Of a stretch of 64,000 nt of DNA, positions 10,288-23,547 are shown piece by piece. The stretch spans positions 3,224,001 to 3,288,000 of the forward strand of contig QYRS01000002.1 of the NCBI GenBank assembly GCA_006503535.1. The letters run 5' to 3'. The notes beneath the pieces are model-generated. The model was not told where the DNA came from, did no database searches, and saw only the letters and a list, made by a program, of their open reading frames with translations. Position 1 is the first letter of the stretch; each line of letters opens with the position of its first letter. This stretch comes from Arthrinium phaeospermum (lineage: Eukaryota; Ascomycota; Sordariomycetes; Amphisphaeriales; Apiosporaceae). The position numbers and the translations under genes were made by a program.

Positions 10288-11526
10288 AGGTGGTTTTGAA
10301 GCCCGAGGGTTGTGGTCTGTGAAAGGACAACGAATTGGTGGTATTACCCGTCTGATGGGTTGGGGGTGGTGGACGGTGTAGAAAGGAATGGAGCGTGGTG
10401 TCTGGTGTCCGGAACTACTACCTAACTGCTACAACTGTGGCTTAATCGCAACACCCCTTCTTTGGTCCAGGCCTGTCTGTCTGCCTGTCTGTCGTTGACT
10501 TTGGAGGATGGATGGATATGATCCTAATTGGGATGCACCCGCGAACAAATGAGGGTAAACAACAACAACAACAACGGGAGGTAACAGTATTGATCAATGT
10601 GCGTGTGTATGCAGAGTCTGAGTCTGAGCCTGAGCCTGTCTGTCTGTCCAGATGAGCTGCCAAAATTACGACTCCGGCTTGGTCAAAGTGAACAAACATC
10701 CCACCAAGGCTTGCAGGTAACACCACATTGGAACTTGCTCTCAGCGAACGGGGAGGTACGTAACACGCTTAGCCGACCACCGACTGGATGGGATTGGGGC
10801 CTCTGCATGCGTGGAGTGGACTGGCAACTGGATTGGGATCCCGTGCCGGCGTGCTGGCCTTACAAAGGAGACTGTCTTACGTACCCCCCCTTTCATTACA
10901 TATGACAGTACGTGAATATTGGCCCTTGCAGCTCTTCAGCATGGTCCAGCATGCGGAGCGCGGGTTTCATGTCTCCAGGCCAATCACCTCTTCAGATGGT
11001 CCAGTGCCGCCTCCGCTGCCAATCATGCTCGACCCCACCATCCTACCGTCAATCAAGATATATTTGCCACCGTTTACCTAACAGAACTCAGGCGCTGCTT
11101 GGCTATGCACTCCGGCATGATGGTAGAGATCCAGATTCCAGACCGCAATCTCAGAAACTCCTCCGACTACGTAATTATTAGCATCCAAGTGTCACCGGCA
11201 TGCCATAAGCGAGAGCTCGCAGGGGACAAGAAGCTTGTCGGTGTTTGGAAAACACCTGCATTTGTAAGATTAGATATGGTTGTATTTTCTGGCCCTTGAT
11301 ATCAACGTATGGGTGGAAAGACCCAGGTGTTCGTTACATAGGTATGGATATACACACTTCTCGACCGAGCAGTAGAGCAACATCATCTCTCTTCCCTTCA
11401 TACCTGCCTGAGCACTGGTGTTTGCATGGTCTCCGCCCGTGGTCATCAAGCAATGTTGGTAAATTTTACTTCCTTTTTTCTCCTCTCATATGCTTCATCA
11501 ATGTCCGTTTCACCTTTTGGACGGAC
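10288..11526. other. Intergenic with short tandem repeats
   Basis: Promoter side of the LysM gene and 3' flank of the FAR gene. It holds GTCT/GCCT repeats at 10471-10494, (AAC)6 at 10558-10575 and CTGAG-type repeats at about 10614-10650. No coding exon was recognised. Confidence 0.5.
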
Positions 11527-14500
11527 TCACGGTCCGGCATTCCCGAGACCCAGATCCAGATTGCCCAAGTTCATATCGTTGCCATTGATCCCGAAGAATT
11601 GAAACCTGGAGAAGAGGTATATCAGTCTAACCATTCGTTGGTCGTCATCAATCATGTGCCATGCACTCACCAGTCTTCGACATTCAGCGTGGCTGGTACT
11701 GGCTGCCCCGTTGCAGATCCTGTACTCCAGCTGTCGCTTGGGCTATGCCCGTCCGGTAGACCACCATCATGCTGCCACATTTGTCCTGGCTGTCCTTGGA
11801 ATTGTCCCATGTTGGGCTGTAGCATGCCGTCCGCCTGACCCGGACTTCCACTCATCCCTTTGGCCGTTGATGTGCTGCCGCGCTGCTGATGTGACGGCTG
11901 TTGCTGTGCTTGGTGGTGATGTTGTGCCGGTGGTTGCTGTTGCTGCTGCTGTTGATACTGCCCACCTTGGCTCGGCATCTGCGACATTCCCTGGAACTGT
12001 GTCATCATGTTGGGATCCAGGCCTTGGTTAGTTTGCGATGGCGAGACTTGGGGAAACTGAGGTATCGATGTGTTCTCCGGGAAAAGTTGATCGGGTTGGA
12101 AGTTCTCCCATATCGACTGCGACAAGTTTGGCGAATTGCGAGTGACGAGGTACAGGTCAGGGGGCGTGGCAGGGACCGAGAAGGAAGGGTTGAATGGTGT
12201 GGCTGGTCTAGTATGCGGTCGACTGTGAGTGCCACCCATGAACGTATCTCCTGGCCGGGTATTGGGCGATGCAACGGGAGGTCCCATATGGCTCTGGTGC
12301 AGGTCGCCCTTTTGCGTTTGTGCCGGCGTCTGTGGCCTTGACCTCTCGTACGACTCTTGCTGTGTAGGTGTGCTCACACTAAAATCGATGGCCATCTCAT
12401 CGTATTTTCTTTTGGCTGCTTCCGCCGACCTCATCTGTTGCTGCTGCTGCTGCTCCAACTGGTTGAAACTCTGTTGCGCTTTGCGATGTCGCTTGCCTGC
12501 AGCTTTCTGTAACCTCTCCTCGAGCGACCTATTCCCGAGGATGGACTCGAACAGCGTGTAAATCATCTTGCCTACCAGCCAGACTTTCGAAACTTCTTTG
12601 AGAGCGCCCATGCATGTCCGGATTCTGTCGTGAGTGACTTGCTGGATTGACGGGACCGGTGACCGCATCTGGTATACATGCATGATGAGCGCCGAGAACA
12701 GGCTATAATTGACGAAAGCTGGGCAGTAACGGAGTTCATCATGGGCCGACAGATTCTCGATAATGGACGTAATCATACCCGCCGCTTGGAACGCAATGTT
12801 TCGGGAAGGATATGATGAGTCGTCCGGATATCTGAAGCCATGGTTGTTGTTCGGGGGCATGTGCGCCCGATGTAGCAGACAGAGGGTGGTGTAGTAGTTT
12901 GAATGAAGCAAGGCGCTCCAGAAATGATGCCGAGGCATTTCCCAGTAGATGATTTTCGGGCAGTTCTGTAACCAGTCGGCCAGTGCCATGTCACTATGGG
13001 TAAGATCGATGGCGTTTCGCTGCCGACCCTTCGAGGCTACCGAATATTGCTGCGATAGCACCAAGCCCATGATCTCGCACAACTTGACATACTGCAAGAA
13101 AAACTGGACATGGATAGGGTCAGGCGGGAAACCGCTCGCATGATCAGTCTCGTCCTCGACGAAATCGTCCTCAGTAAGCATCTCCACATCCGAGTCATCC
13201 AAGTTGATATGCACCGGACGTCCAAGGGCCACGGCAACCGATCGATCCCGCGTGAACAGGGTCCACCAGATGCGCTTCCACAACCTTTTATCTGCCTTGC
13301 TGAGTTGAGAGCTCTCCACACTTCGGTGCATGCCGGACCCCTGAGCTACAATGGTTGCGACACGGCTCCAGTAGAATACGTTTTTGGTAACATCTTCAGG
13401 TCCCTCCCAGTACCAGCCCATCAGGATCAGGGACTGGACGATAGTTACGCGATCATCTTCGTAGTTGGCGTCATAGAGCGCTTTGGCACGCTTGTAAAAC
13501 GTCAGGGCGGCAGGGGTTGTAGAGCCATTGGCATCCATCAATTGCGGGTTATTGCAAACTCGCGAACCAGCAAGCAGCACGGCCTGTAAGAGCAGGAGCG
13601 ACGGGGGGTTCTTGGGATCTCGATACTGTCTCATGAAGCGACTATGGTTGATGACTGGCACAATGGGGTGAACCCATCGAAAATAGGCCTCGATCAGTTC
13701 GTCGCACAGTGACCTCGGTGGAAGGAGGAAGGCGCCACGCTGGTGTAATATGTCGATCTCAATGTTGTCCAATTCAGTCAGTCGGGCCCTTGAGCCCCTC
13801 ACATTGTCGGGCAGTGGGTAATGGACGACATCGGAAGAACCTTGGCGGTCGTGGACCAGGAGGGTAAGGTTGGACGACTCTCCGAGGAAGGCGACTCGTC
13901 CGGCTTCCGTGATGGGTGCTCTGGTGAACTTCGGCTTCATGACTAGATTTAAAAACGTATCGTTGTCAACCTCCTCTTTCCTCGCTTGTGCTTCTGTCAA
14001 AGTCGTTGCTGGTGTACCTTCCGACGAATGGTATACGGCTGGTCTGGATTGAAATGTGGACGACACGCCAGCCGCCGCCGGCGAGCGCTCCTCGACATTA
14101 TCGCCTCGTTCGCTTGTTTAGTCGCGCGTTAGCTGCCATTCCTTTGCGCGGACCAAATGCAATTGGGCCAGCCTACCTGTCCGAGTCTCTGCCACTCGTC
14201 CCCGTGGTCTTTTTCCTCTTTGGTGCTGGGATCTTGCATTCGATCTGGAAGGCGACGCAATTCGTGCAAGGGACACCCACTGCCAATACTGTGGTCAGCC
14301 AACGCCGTCCTGATAGAGTATAGGTAGACTCCGAACACAGGGAGACAGTAAAGTAGCCAATAGAGTTAACAAGCAAGCCATAGGGCGGGCGCGCCAACAA
14401 TAAGCAACTACTTCGCCGCAACGCTTCGTAGAATTGTGGGAGAGGAGGGGCAGGCAGCAAGCGACGGCAGGGGATGCGGCTCGGCAACAAGAACAAAAAC

Positions 14501-15050
14501 GAGACAAGACTTACACGAGGCAGCGTCACATCGAACCTTTCGAGCATGGCATGTCTATCGAGAATCAAATATGTTAGGCTGCAGTTACATGGCAATACGG
14601 TCTTGGGTGGTGGCTGTTGGCGGCATGCTGATAGGTTGCGCTGGGTACGAAGCCCGAGATGCCTCGGCACGATTTTGACGAGACCCAGATAAAGGGCAGA
14701 TAAAGCAACCCGCGTCCTCAACCTTAAAAAAACGAGGGAGAGACTCGAAACAAACATACCTCGCAGGCTCGAGATGCACGCTGTCTTTAATCGCGGAAAG
14801 AAAACAACACTGTCAGCAACGCCGTTACGGAAATACGCATCTGCCCAAGAGACTTGGACGGGGGGTTGGTCGCAAACCTGCGAAAGCTCAAGCTGTTTTG
14901 AGCGTTGATCTGTTGCGAGCTGGGAGCTCCTCCCAAGGAACCGCCATTCTGACTAGATTGCTGCGGCGGCGAGTGGGATTTAGGGCCTGCAGAGTCGCCT
15001 GTCGACATTTCCGCGTCCATCTTCGCAGTCGCCTGTACTTCCAAAGCCAT
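11527..15050 (-). CDS. FarA/FarB (CTF1)-type Zn(II)2Cys6 transcription factor of fatty-acid utilisation
   Basis: Six exons: 14878-15050, 14760-14784, 14515-14554, 14177-14279, 11671-14112 and 11527-11605, giving 953 aa. The zinc cluster is assembled across exons 1-4: FRRQRASRACETC, then HARKVRCDAAS, then LGVPCTNCVAFQIECK and a basic tail APKRKK. This is the arrangement of Aspergillus FarA/FarB and Fusarium CTF1. A large fungal_trans domain follows in exon 5, including YFRWVHPIVPVINHSRFM and KRIWWTLFTRDRSVAVALGRP. Gln-rich stretches and a C-terminal tail EDWFQFFGINGNDMN in the last exon match the family end. Relatives bind CCTCGG-type sites and induce beta-oxidation, peroxisomal and cutinase genes when fatty acids are the carbon source. 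I cannot say which paralogue this is. The open frame at 11667 appears to end in a stop only because the last intron starts there. Confidence 0.93.
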
Positions 15051-17598
15051 TCGGCGTCACCATTCGAGAAAGGGGGGGAAAAAAGCGTCGTTCGTCGTCG
15101 TCGTCGCCGGCCCGCCGTTGGTGGCTATTGCTGGGGGTGTTGTCGCCTGGGAATAGCCCGATCGCCCGATTGAAATCGCGATCGATGGAAGATAAGAGAA
15201 AGCCGGGACAGAGCCTGAGGAAGCGGAGGGGGGTTTGCACAACGCAAACGAGAGGTGCGCCAACGTCTTGTTTCTCAATCTCTTGGTCGTCCTGTGCTTG
15301 ACTTTGCGCCAGGCAAGGTTTCGTGTGCTTGGGGGCCTCTTACAGGATGGATGGAGCGCAAGTCGGCCAAGATGATTGATTATGTAGGCCTGCACTAGAC
15401 GTTAAAGTAAGTCGAATCGGTGCGGTGGTTATCCACTGCGCAGTGGTGCTGGTGGTGCTGTACAAAGCGGCGTAGGTACCTAGAGCAGGGATATTGTCAT
15501 TGCAATGTCCACTTCGCATCAGCATGGCAGCACCGGGGACTTTAGACTTCCCGTGCGCGCATGGGCTGCTGCGACGGTGCCACCTACCGGTCTTTTTTCC
15601 CATACCTGTCAGTATTTGGATGTATGTAAGCATGTATTGGTAGGCAGCACGAACGGTTCGGTTGGCGACTCTTTGCCCGTTTCGTTTCGTAATTGAAGAA
15701 ACTTTACCTCTGCGTATACGAGGTTTCGTCCGATGTTGGGATGCAAGTAAGTATATGCTATAGGCCGGATTACTAGTTGTTGTCATCCAGTCCCTGAGTC
15801 CTCCTCCTTTGGGGGGGTTTTGTTTGTTTCAAGAACAGGCCGACGGACGCCTCGGCATCTCCAACAGGGGCAGTTGCTGGCCCGTAGGCAAACCGCAAAG
15901 GAGGTTAATCATAAAGGTGCTCCAGTTTATGTGTCTCTGGCAGTCTGGAGCGCTGAATAGCGCCGACCAACTGCCCGCAGAATATATATCTACTCGAGTT
16001 ATAATGCTAAGCTGCGTATCAAAAGGTCCTGAATGGTTTGGCTTTGGCCTCTTTGAGAAACCGTCAAGGTTGAAGATGAGAGAGGGTACCGAAACAGAAA
16101 GGCCCAGCCCCCTGGTCTTGGATATTAAACCAGCTCCGGGTTTCCGCCTCTCAAACAATATACTACTACTCCGTACTCCGAATAGAGCATGCATACCGAT
16201 GTCTGTGTATTTGCATCCATGTTCAACGTGATACTATTGCTTCTTCACGCGGAATAATAACATGTGAGAGCCATCTGAGATCCGTAGGCCCCTGTCACCC
16301 GAAGTCAACTTGTCAGGTGCCCACTTGCCGTCTGAAGCCCTATGGGCAATCGGACGATGGTCAGGGCCAGATCTCAAATGGTGTGAACTACCCTCCCTGA
16401 CCACCACCTCTCTCCTATTCCTATTGGCATGTAAAATAGCGGACCGCACACCTACCTGCATATTTCATACTTACCCATCATCGACTCTTCCACCATCCAT
16501 GGCAGTTGGATTTTTTGCCAAGTATGGGGGAAGGATGGAAACCTGGTCTGAGGATGCAGCCGTATACTAGTCTGTACACATACACACACACGCATGCAGA
16601 GTCAACTTATCCTGGTATCTCATCTGACTTACCCCATCCTGGGGCTGGAAGCATTTCCGAAATTCTCCGCACTTTTCGAACTGATCTGCAGACATCGCGA
16701 TGTGGGCATCCGATATGAAGCCGAGTTGCGTTCTCCTACATATACGTGAATGTTCACCGTTCATCTAGAAGCGGGACCCGGGTGCCGCACATACACAGTA
16801 TCATGGATGAGTCATGTTTCAGCCAGCCAGCCTTACGACAGCAGCACTGGTAGCCCAACGGTTCGCCCCAAAGGCCTCATGGCTCTAACCTGCGCTGTGC
16901 CACCCATTGTTGTTCTGGCCGACTTCAACACTAAGCGGTCGGCTGACGGAACTAGACTTCGTCCGCGTCGCGATTGGCGCTGGCACCGAGTTAGGCCACA
17001 GAGGTCCGTGGCCAGCTCAACGCATTCTTGCTCAAACGGCCGTTTCGTAGCGATATAGCTATACTTACTGGAAAATGCCAGGGTGGCTTTACACCATCGC
17101 AAGAAGGTGTCTTCGTGCTTCTGTGCTTGTGTGTATATATACCGGTTACCTCTTAGGTAGGTAAATAAACGTCGTAGACAATGCCGTCACACCACCCATA
17201 TCTGACTCCCGGACGAGTGGAAGGATCGGTGTAGGAGCCGGGTTGCGAGTTCTTGACCAAACGGGGGAAAAATCGCACTTCCACCAATGCTAGTCGGTCG
17301 TGTCGAGAGGATACACCGTCTGCTTCCGGTTACCATCCCCCACCACACCTCCGGACACACCATCAGTCTAGACTATAAACTACCCTGATATACTATACTT
17401 GTTCACGCAAGTCACCAGCCTCGCCTCGGCTGTATTTCATCCTCAAAAATCCCAGCTAAATCCAGCCGACCCTATATCGCGGCGGGCAAAGTTAAGTATG
17501 TTACAAACGAGATGACACATGCCACAGGACCAAAAACAGGTACTACGAGGTGCGAACAATTTTGTACTATTTTGCTATTCAAGCCACGAGCCAAGACG
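15051..17598. other. Intergenic 2.5 kb: FAR promoter and 3' flank of MCD4
   Basis: A long upstream region for the regulator. Short (GTC)n sequence lies near 15088-15105 and a CA-rich stretch near 16575-16590. Several open frames of 60-150 codons occur on both strands, but none resembles a known protein and none has a convincing exon structure. Confidence 0.4.
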
Positions 17599-20500
17599 TT
17601 ACGTCTCGCCAGTGGTAGAAGCACCAGCAGTAGGTGCAGAGGGGGGTGCCAATTCCTTTTCCTTGACGTCGCCAACCACTATATCAGCAACCAGATCCAT
17701 GGCTGCTAAACCATTCGGCGGGGTCTTTGGAGCCTTGTTGCCGTTGTTAACTTCGATGCCCGAGATGAACAGAGCACTGACGCCTTCCAGGCCAGACACG
17801 AAGATACAGAGGAAGCTGGCAATGCCGAAGTGAGTGATTGTAGACCCGATCTCGAGCCAAGACCCTTCATCCTTGACAACCCAGAAGAAATACAGGGTGA
17901 GGATATCGCTGACTGCCATGGCTACCATGAACAGAGCCGAAGGCGCTACACCCAACCGCTTGTTGAGAATACCAAGGTTGGCAGAGATCAATGCGAAAGG
18001 GATCATCAGCTTCAAGATCAGCAGCGCACCCTGCGAGAACGGATCGAAAACAGGAATCAGTCGGTTCACGCTGGCCATGCTGAAGCCCGAGATCGAAGCA
18101 ATATTTCCGGTGCTGAAGAAAGCTGACTGGAGGAGCACGAAGAAAAATAAAGCGATTCGCACGTCCGACAGCTTCAATGGTCGGAACGGTGAGACTACAC
18201 TGGAGCCCGGAGCCTTGGAGGCTGAGTCGTTCGGATCCATCACGTTGGGGGGCGATGATGCCGTAAAGATGTGCCCATAGTTTTCGAGGCGAACCCAGGT
18301 GAGTAGGGTGAGGAAGTAGACGAAGTAGAATAGACCCTCGTAAGAGATCGTCAATATCACGAAGGTGGGTGCAAATGTTAGGAAAATCACCATCAAGCGG
18401 TGAAGGTAGTGATTGTTCGGTTGGAGGCGATGGGTAAAGGGCATCAAGAGCGAGATGACCAAGACCAGCCATCCAACCACCTGGTTACCGCGAGGCAGCC
18501 CGGCTCGGGCTTGGAGGGAGAGTGCACTGGAGCGTGTGACAAGCATTGCCAGTAAAACTAGACCGGTCTGGCGCTTTGTTAGCATCGGAACCGGCTGGTA
18601 GATTGCATGCTGTTCCCTGAAAGCTTACCTGTATACCAATCAACGTTCGTGAGATATAGTTGCTCTTCGTCGGCCTCTTTGACCCTGAAATATCGGCAAC
18701 CAATTTGTCTTCGAAAAGCAGATAGCAGACACCCGCAGCCGCCATCAGCGAACCACCGATCATTCTACATGTAAAAGTTAGCTGACGACCAGGAACACCT
18801 TGAAGTAATAACCTACATAAGCATCACATTTTCAGTCTTCATGGCAGGCGGCAACAGAGTGAAAACACTCATAACCAGACACGAACCAAGCCAGGTGACC
18901 GAGAGAACCGTATGCTTCTGAAGGAACGAGATACCCAGAACAGCTGGGTAGAAGGCGCCAATACAGAACAAGACGGTCAGTACCTCGCGGTGGAGGTACC
19001 CCAATGCCTATTGGTGCGGATTAGCCAGGGGTCTTAACTAAATCAGAAGCCCATTGAATACTCACGAGCGATCCGATTACTCCAAGATACAGGACGGAGT
19101 TCACCACGAGAGATAAAACACGAGGCCCTGACGTGACGTGCCCGAAAAGGGCCTGTCGTCCTTTAGCCAGGCTTTCTCGGCGCGCGAAAACTTCCTCCCA
19201 GAACAGAACGGGGAAAATTGCATAAGCGTAGTAAGTCACGGGTGACTTCGAAACGATAAAGGAGGCCCAGAGTGCGACGAGGATGGACGAAAAGAAGAGC
19301 ACACCCCCAAGAGACCTCTGCGGCTGTGTTGACCCTTGCAACACGTGAAGGTCGACCACGGAAGTGATCGCATAAGCCATCCAACCGATATACCCGATTG
19401 TGATGAGGACACGTAGGAACAGCCAGTCGTAAGTCTGCAGGTATCGCAGACCCTCCAACGCAAGCTGGATGAGGGCCGCCGTCTCCTCGATAGCTTCCTC
19501 TGATCGTCCATTTTTGATGAGTTCGCGGATAGCATCAAGACGTGCCTCTAGGGTCTGGCCTTCCGCACTTAATGGTGCATACGGTCGAAACCTAAGCTCC
19601 GTGGCCTTCTTGGAGTCCTCCTTGACCCGGTACATTTCCAATATCTCCTGCGCATTCACTAGGGATGCCTCTGCTTTCTCCTCGACGCTTGCAGACAGAT
19701 ACGACAACGGCAGCTCACCAACCGAGTTGGCAGGGAATTCAGTGCCGATAAGATAGGTCATTAACGCCGCAATATCGGCTTGAGCAACGTCGTGTCTTCT
19801 CACGTGATCGAGATTCCAGTCAGAGGAGTATTCGTCGTGACCTGGCGCAATGGTGCCCGGATAAACAGAGGGCTTAGCTACACCAGAACCCACGCAATCA
19901 AAGGGGTTCTGGTGCAATCCGGATGGCCGTCTCCATGGCTACCCCAGTCACTCATGCCGTGATCTGCGGTGAAGACAAATGCCGTTCTATCATCAGCATA
20001 GAATTTGTTGATCAGTTCGGTCGTCTCCTTTACTCCTTGATCCACGACCTTAATGTTGTTCAGGTACTCCTTTGAGTGGGGATTGAAGCCATGGCCGGTC
20101 GTGTCAAGTCCCAGCAAGTGCAAGAAGAAGACTACCTTGTCCTGTCTGAGAGCCTGGTTGAGTGTCTTGTTCTTCTCTGCCTCGGCAAATAGCTCCTTGA
20201 CATGGTCGAACACCCACAGATCAAGATGGAGGGCGTCTTGAGAGAAATCTTCGAATTCTGCAGGGTAGCAGTCGGCGTCAATTCTGCCTGGCGTGGCACC
20301 GTGTTCGAACATGGGCAAAATATCGGGACTGCCCCAGCTCCATGTGTGCCTACTTCGGTTGAAAGCGCTATCGAAGTTGACCGGGTTCAATTTCCAGCCA
20401 GTTGCAACGGCCGACACATCTTCGTACAGGCCGGCGATCAAGGCCACATGTCCCGGGCGCGACTCGGTAGGGACTCGTGTGTGCGAAACTCCAAAGGTGC

Positions 20501-20862
20501 CATGCTCCAGAATGCGCGAGCGCAGGAACGGAGCAAGAGGCCGCGGGGTCAAATCGTCTTCCGAGGAGGGGGTCGGGTCCGGGAAAGACTGGAGAGCTTT
20601 ATCGGCGCGTAGACCATCGCCTTGGTTACAATGTATCAGCGTTGAAGAACATATAGGCGATTATGGGTTGGAAGCTGTATTCACCAACAAACAGGACTAA
20701 GCGATCAGCGGGTGCTTTGGCTGCTTCGGGTCTGTTGACTTGGAACAATCGCATGCCAGTCACAATAGGGCTGACGAAATAGATATCGAATATAGATACA
20801 AAGTACAATATGTGAAAGACCATGGCAATAGCCAGGAACCTGAAGCGAGTGAAAGCCGCCAT
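17599..20862 (-). CDS. MCD4: GPI ethanolamine phosphate transferase 1 (Mcd4/PIG-N), with a 1-nt frameshift
   Basis: Five exons, 20685-20862, 19066-20620, 18817-19007, 18629-18764 and 17599-18573, give about 1011 aa once one missing base is allowed. The ER-membrane enzyme adds phosphoethanolamine to the first mannose of GPI precursors. An N-terminal membrane anchor (about residues 8-32) precedes the alkaline-phosphatase-type lumenal domain: [11 protein letters not shown] (metal-binding Asp), [20 protein letters not shown] (Thr nucleophile region) and [16 protein letters not shown] (metal ligands). The C-terminal half is a multi-span PigN domain. At 19889-19891 the frame runs TRTPLIAW then to a stop, while the continuation [12 protein letters not shown] lies in the next frame. 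A GGGG run reduced to GGG explains it, and the exon sum is one short of a multiple of three. All other joins are clean. Confidence 0.92.
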
Positions 20863-22004
20863 GGTGGTGGGCGAGGTGCTGTTTGTGTCTCTCCAGCAGT
20901 GGTTTGCGTATGTATGCGACGAGACGAGAAATGTCGTCACAAGCCCAAGAAGTCCAAGTCGCAAGCTGTACGTTGTTCCGCCATATGCAACAGTCCAAGG
21001 AAAGGGAAGACAAGGAGTGTGTTCAGATAGAATCCACCAGAGACTTGGCCATACGAGAGGAATAAAAAGGAAAGTACGGAATCTACACAGGTAAGAGCAC
21101 CCAGAAGTTTGACAACCAAGAAAGAGGCCAGAACACACGATTCGGAAATTATTATGAAGATGGATGCACACTGCTGTGTCTGCCAATCTTTGGTGTGGAG
21201 ATCAACACGTTGACGCTTGACGCTACATGTACCAAGCTTTAAGTATTCATTTATGTACGGCGACCCGTAAGTTCCGGAGCTTGTCTGCTCGTTGCAGCTC
21301 GTCAGTGGTCAATGGTGCACCAGACAGGGCGTTCTCCATCCTTTGCAGGGGATCGAACCCCTTAGCGCGTCAATAGCAGCTGGCAGTTGGGGTGAGGCCT
21401 GCAGTTAAGGGGTCCATGTCCGTCCATCTGCCATCTTTCTGCAAGAACGCCTTATTCAACCAACACCGCTCCAAGATCTTACTGGATAGTATGCATGTTT
21501 TTTATTGGTCAGTATGATATGATGCGAGTGGCTCGGATTCCGCATATGCACTTTTGGTGCCTTCTGATGGCCTTGTCCAGAGGGACCCTTGACTATAGAA
21601 AGGAGTATATCTTATAAGTAGATCCTGACAATAAGTATAACATCGATATGGATACGACCTTGACGGCCGATTCAAGAAGCCATCAAGGTTACCGAAAATC
21701 CTGAAGGATATAGCGTCTAGAACATGTGGCAATCGACCTGGCTCTGCCTTCGGGAGAAATTGCCTACTTAACTAATTTCAAATAATATCATGGATGCGCT
21801 GCATTGATATCTGAAGCACACGTCCTTAGGAGTGTTCACTTGTAAACTTGAATTAGAAGACCGTCATTTCTGGACAGGAGTATCTCACGACACAACACGC
21901 GCGTTGTCAATTCATTCAATCCACTAAACGCCAGAAACGGAAAGGGTATCACTAAACTTGCAGCCTCGCAAACCATCCTATGCATATCGTATTTTTGACT
22001 CCAT
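20863..22004. other. Intergenic: MCD4 promoter and 3' flank of CSM1
   Basis: No gene recognised. A T-arm-like inverted repeat at about 21338-21352 was tested as a tRNA and rejected. Confidence 0.4.
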
Positions 22005-23547
22005 TCACTCCGGCCGTTCTGTCAAAGACTTCATGACACGCGCGTAGAATTTGGCCGCGTGCGGGCGGGGGAATGAGATTTCCTCCACTAGGAAATTAGG
22101 AAGTATCTCAATCAGGTCTCGGTCCCGGCTCTCATCCAGCTGAGGCATGTATATAAACTCCGCGTCATCGATGTTCTCAGACTCTTCATCTGGTCCCACG
22201 GAGAGCTTGAAATGAAGAGCTGCAAATTCGAGTCAGTATTGGGTACTAGGATATTGCCCAGATCGGGGAACTTACTGCCATTCCTCCCAGTTTGTATGCA
22301 ATCGTACACCTCGCCATCCTCCTCGCGTTTGATGCCTGTGATGATCAGACCTGTCATGTCGGCATAGAGATCCTCCTTGAGTTGCGCCACCTGGGCAGCC
22401 GCTTCGGCATTAGCGAGCAGCCGCCCGGGCGCGGTATTGCTCTTGATTGCACTGCTGGGTACTTTAACCTGGGCGGCTTCTGCGGATCGGGCTGCTGCTA
22501 GTTTTGTTTTCAATGTCTTGATTTCCCCCTGGGCTTCAGTCAAGGACTTGGTCGTTTCCTCAAGCTTCGTTTGTGTCACAGCCACTTTGCTCTCGCTCGA
22601 CTCAAGCTGCTGCTTCATGCGCTGCCCCTGCTTTGCTTGTTCTGTCTGGCTGGCAAGCTGTGCTTTCAGGGTGGCAATTAATTGATCGGCAGCTTTGGAA
22701 TGTGTTAGTCGTGTTGAGGGGAAAATGCTTCACGTTTTTGAAACTCACTCTCGGCTCTTTCTTCCCCTTGTTTCTTCAACTTGTCGTAGTTTCGCTCCGC
22801 CTCTTTGATTCCCAGTTCACGCAAGTCGCGGTATTTAGCCTCTAGGCTATCGTACTTTCGGGTCAGGTCTCCCAAACGGCGGCGCAACATAGGGTCGTGA
22901 AGTTCGGAGTCCGAAGCCGCCATTGGCCGGCGACTCGCACTGAAAGGTGCCATATGATGCTGAGGCCGAGGTCGTTGTATGGAGCCCATAACGGAGTGGC
23001 TGTATGTAGGCATCGGAAGATCTTCGACATCATCCTGGTCCAGACTATCGTCAAACATCTCCATTGGCTGCGTCTCCGGGATTTCCTGTTGGGGCGGCTG
23101 CGTTTCAGGTATCTCTCGGTCCATGGGAGGTGTTGCCGTCTGCGCCTTGGGTTTGCGCCCTCTCCTAGCTGGCTGAGGAGCTGGCTCTGGTTCAGACTCA
23201 ACCGCCGGCTGATCCGTCACGTCTGATATCCTCGCGGCTTTGGCACCTCGCGGGCGGCCACGAGCAGCTTTGGGCTTAGCATTACCCTCGACGCTATCTT
23301 CGTTCTGCGATGGTTCATCCTCCATCTCAGGATCCTCTGTTGCTTGGCGCTTTCGGCCTCTCCCTTGCGTGGTGTTCTGGGGTGCGACGCTCGTCGGGCG
23401 CGTCGCATTCTGAACCGATTTGGTGGCTTTTGCAGCGGCCGCCGGCCGTCCTCTCTTTGCTGGCGCCATTGTCGAAATCAGCGTGTCCTCTTCCTCTTGA
23501 TCCGATTCCACAAGATCGAGCAGGGCAGTGGACTTGGCTTTTGGCAT
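22005..23547 (-). CDS. CSM1: Monopolin complex subunit Csm1/Pcs1 (chromosome segregation)
   Basis: Three exons, 22749-23547, 22276-22692 and 22005-22219, give 476 aa. The first 200 residues are disordered and contain AT-hook-like segments (KRGRPAAAAK, ARGRPRGAK, ARRGRKPK). A long coiled coil runs from about residue 225 to 345 (heptads from DLTRKYDSLEAKYRDLRELG through LEETTKSLTEAQGEIKTL). The C-terminal globular domain follows, starting DLYADMTGLIITGIKREEDG, with the conserved LHFKLSVG strand and an ending helix FYARVMKSL. In yeasts Csm1/Pcs1 forms a V-shaped dimer that clamps kinetochore-microtubule sites and acts at rDNA. The start at 23547 (MPKAKSTALLDLVESD) is preferred; an in-frame ATG at 23625 would add 26 residues. 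AT-hooks suggest direct DNA contact (inference). Confidence 0.88.

Noticed and set aside
15809..16231. 140-codon open frame in the FAR upstream region
   Set aside because: No family resemblance or exon context, and it overlaps an equally long frame on the other strand.
19880..19900. Programmed ribosomal frameshift in MCD4
   Set aside because: There is no slippery heptamer, and the family is not known to use recoding; a missing G is simpler.
21330..21400. T-arm-like inverted repeat (GGGGTTCGATCCCC on the minus strand) as a tRNA gene
   Set aside because: The T-stem mispairs at its base and no matching acceptor stem or anticodon arm could be placed upstream.
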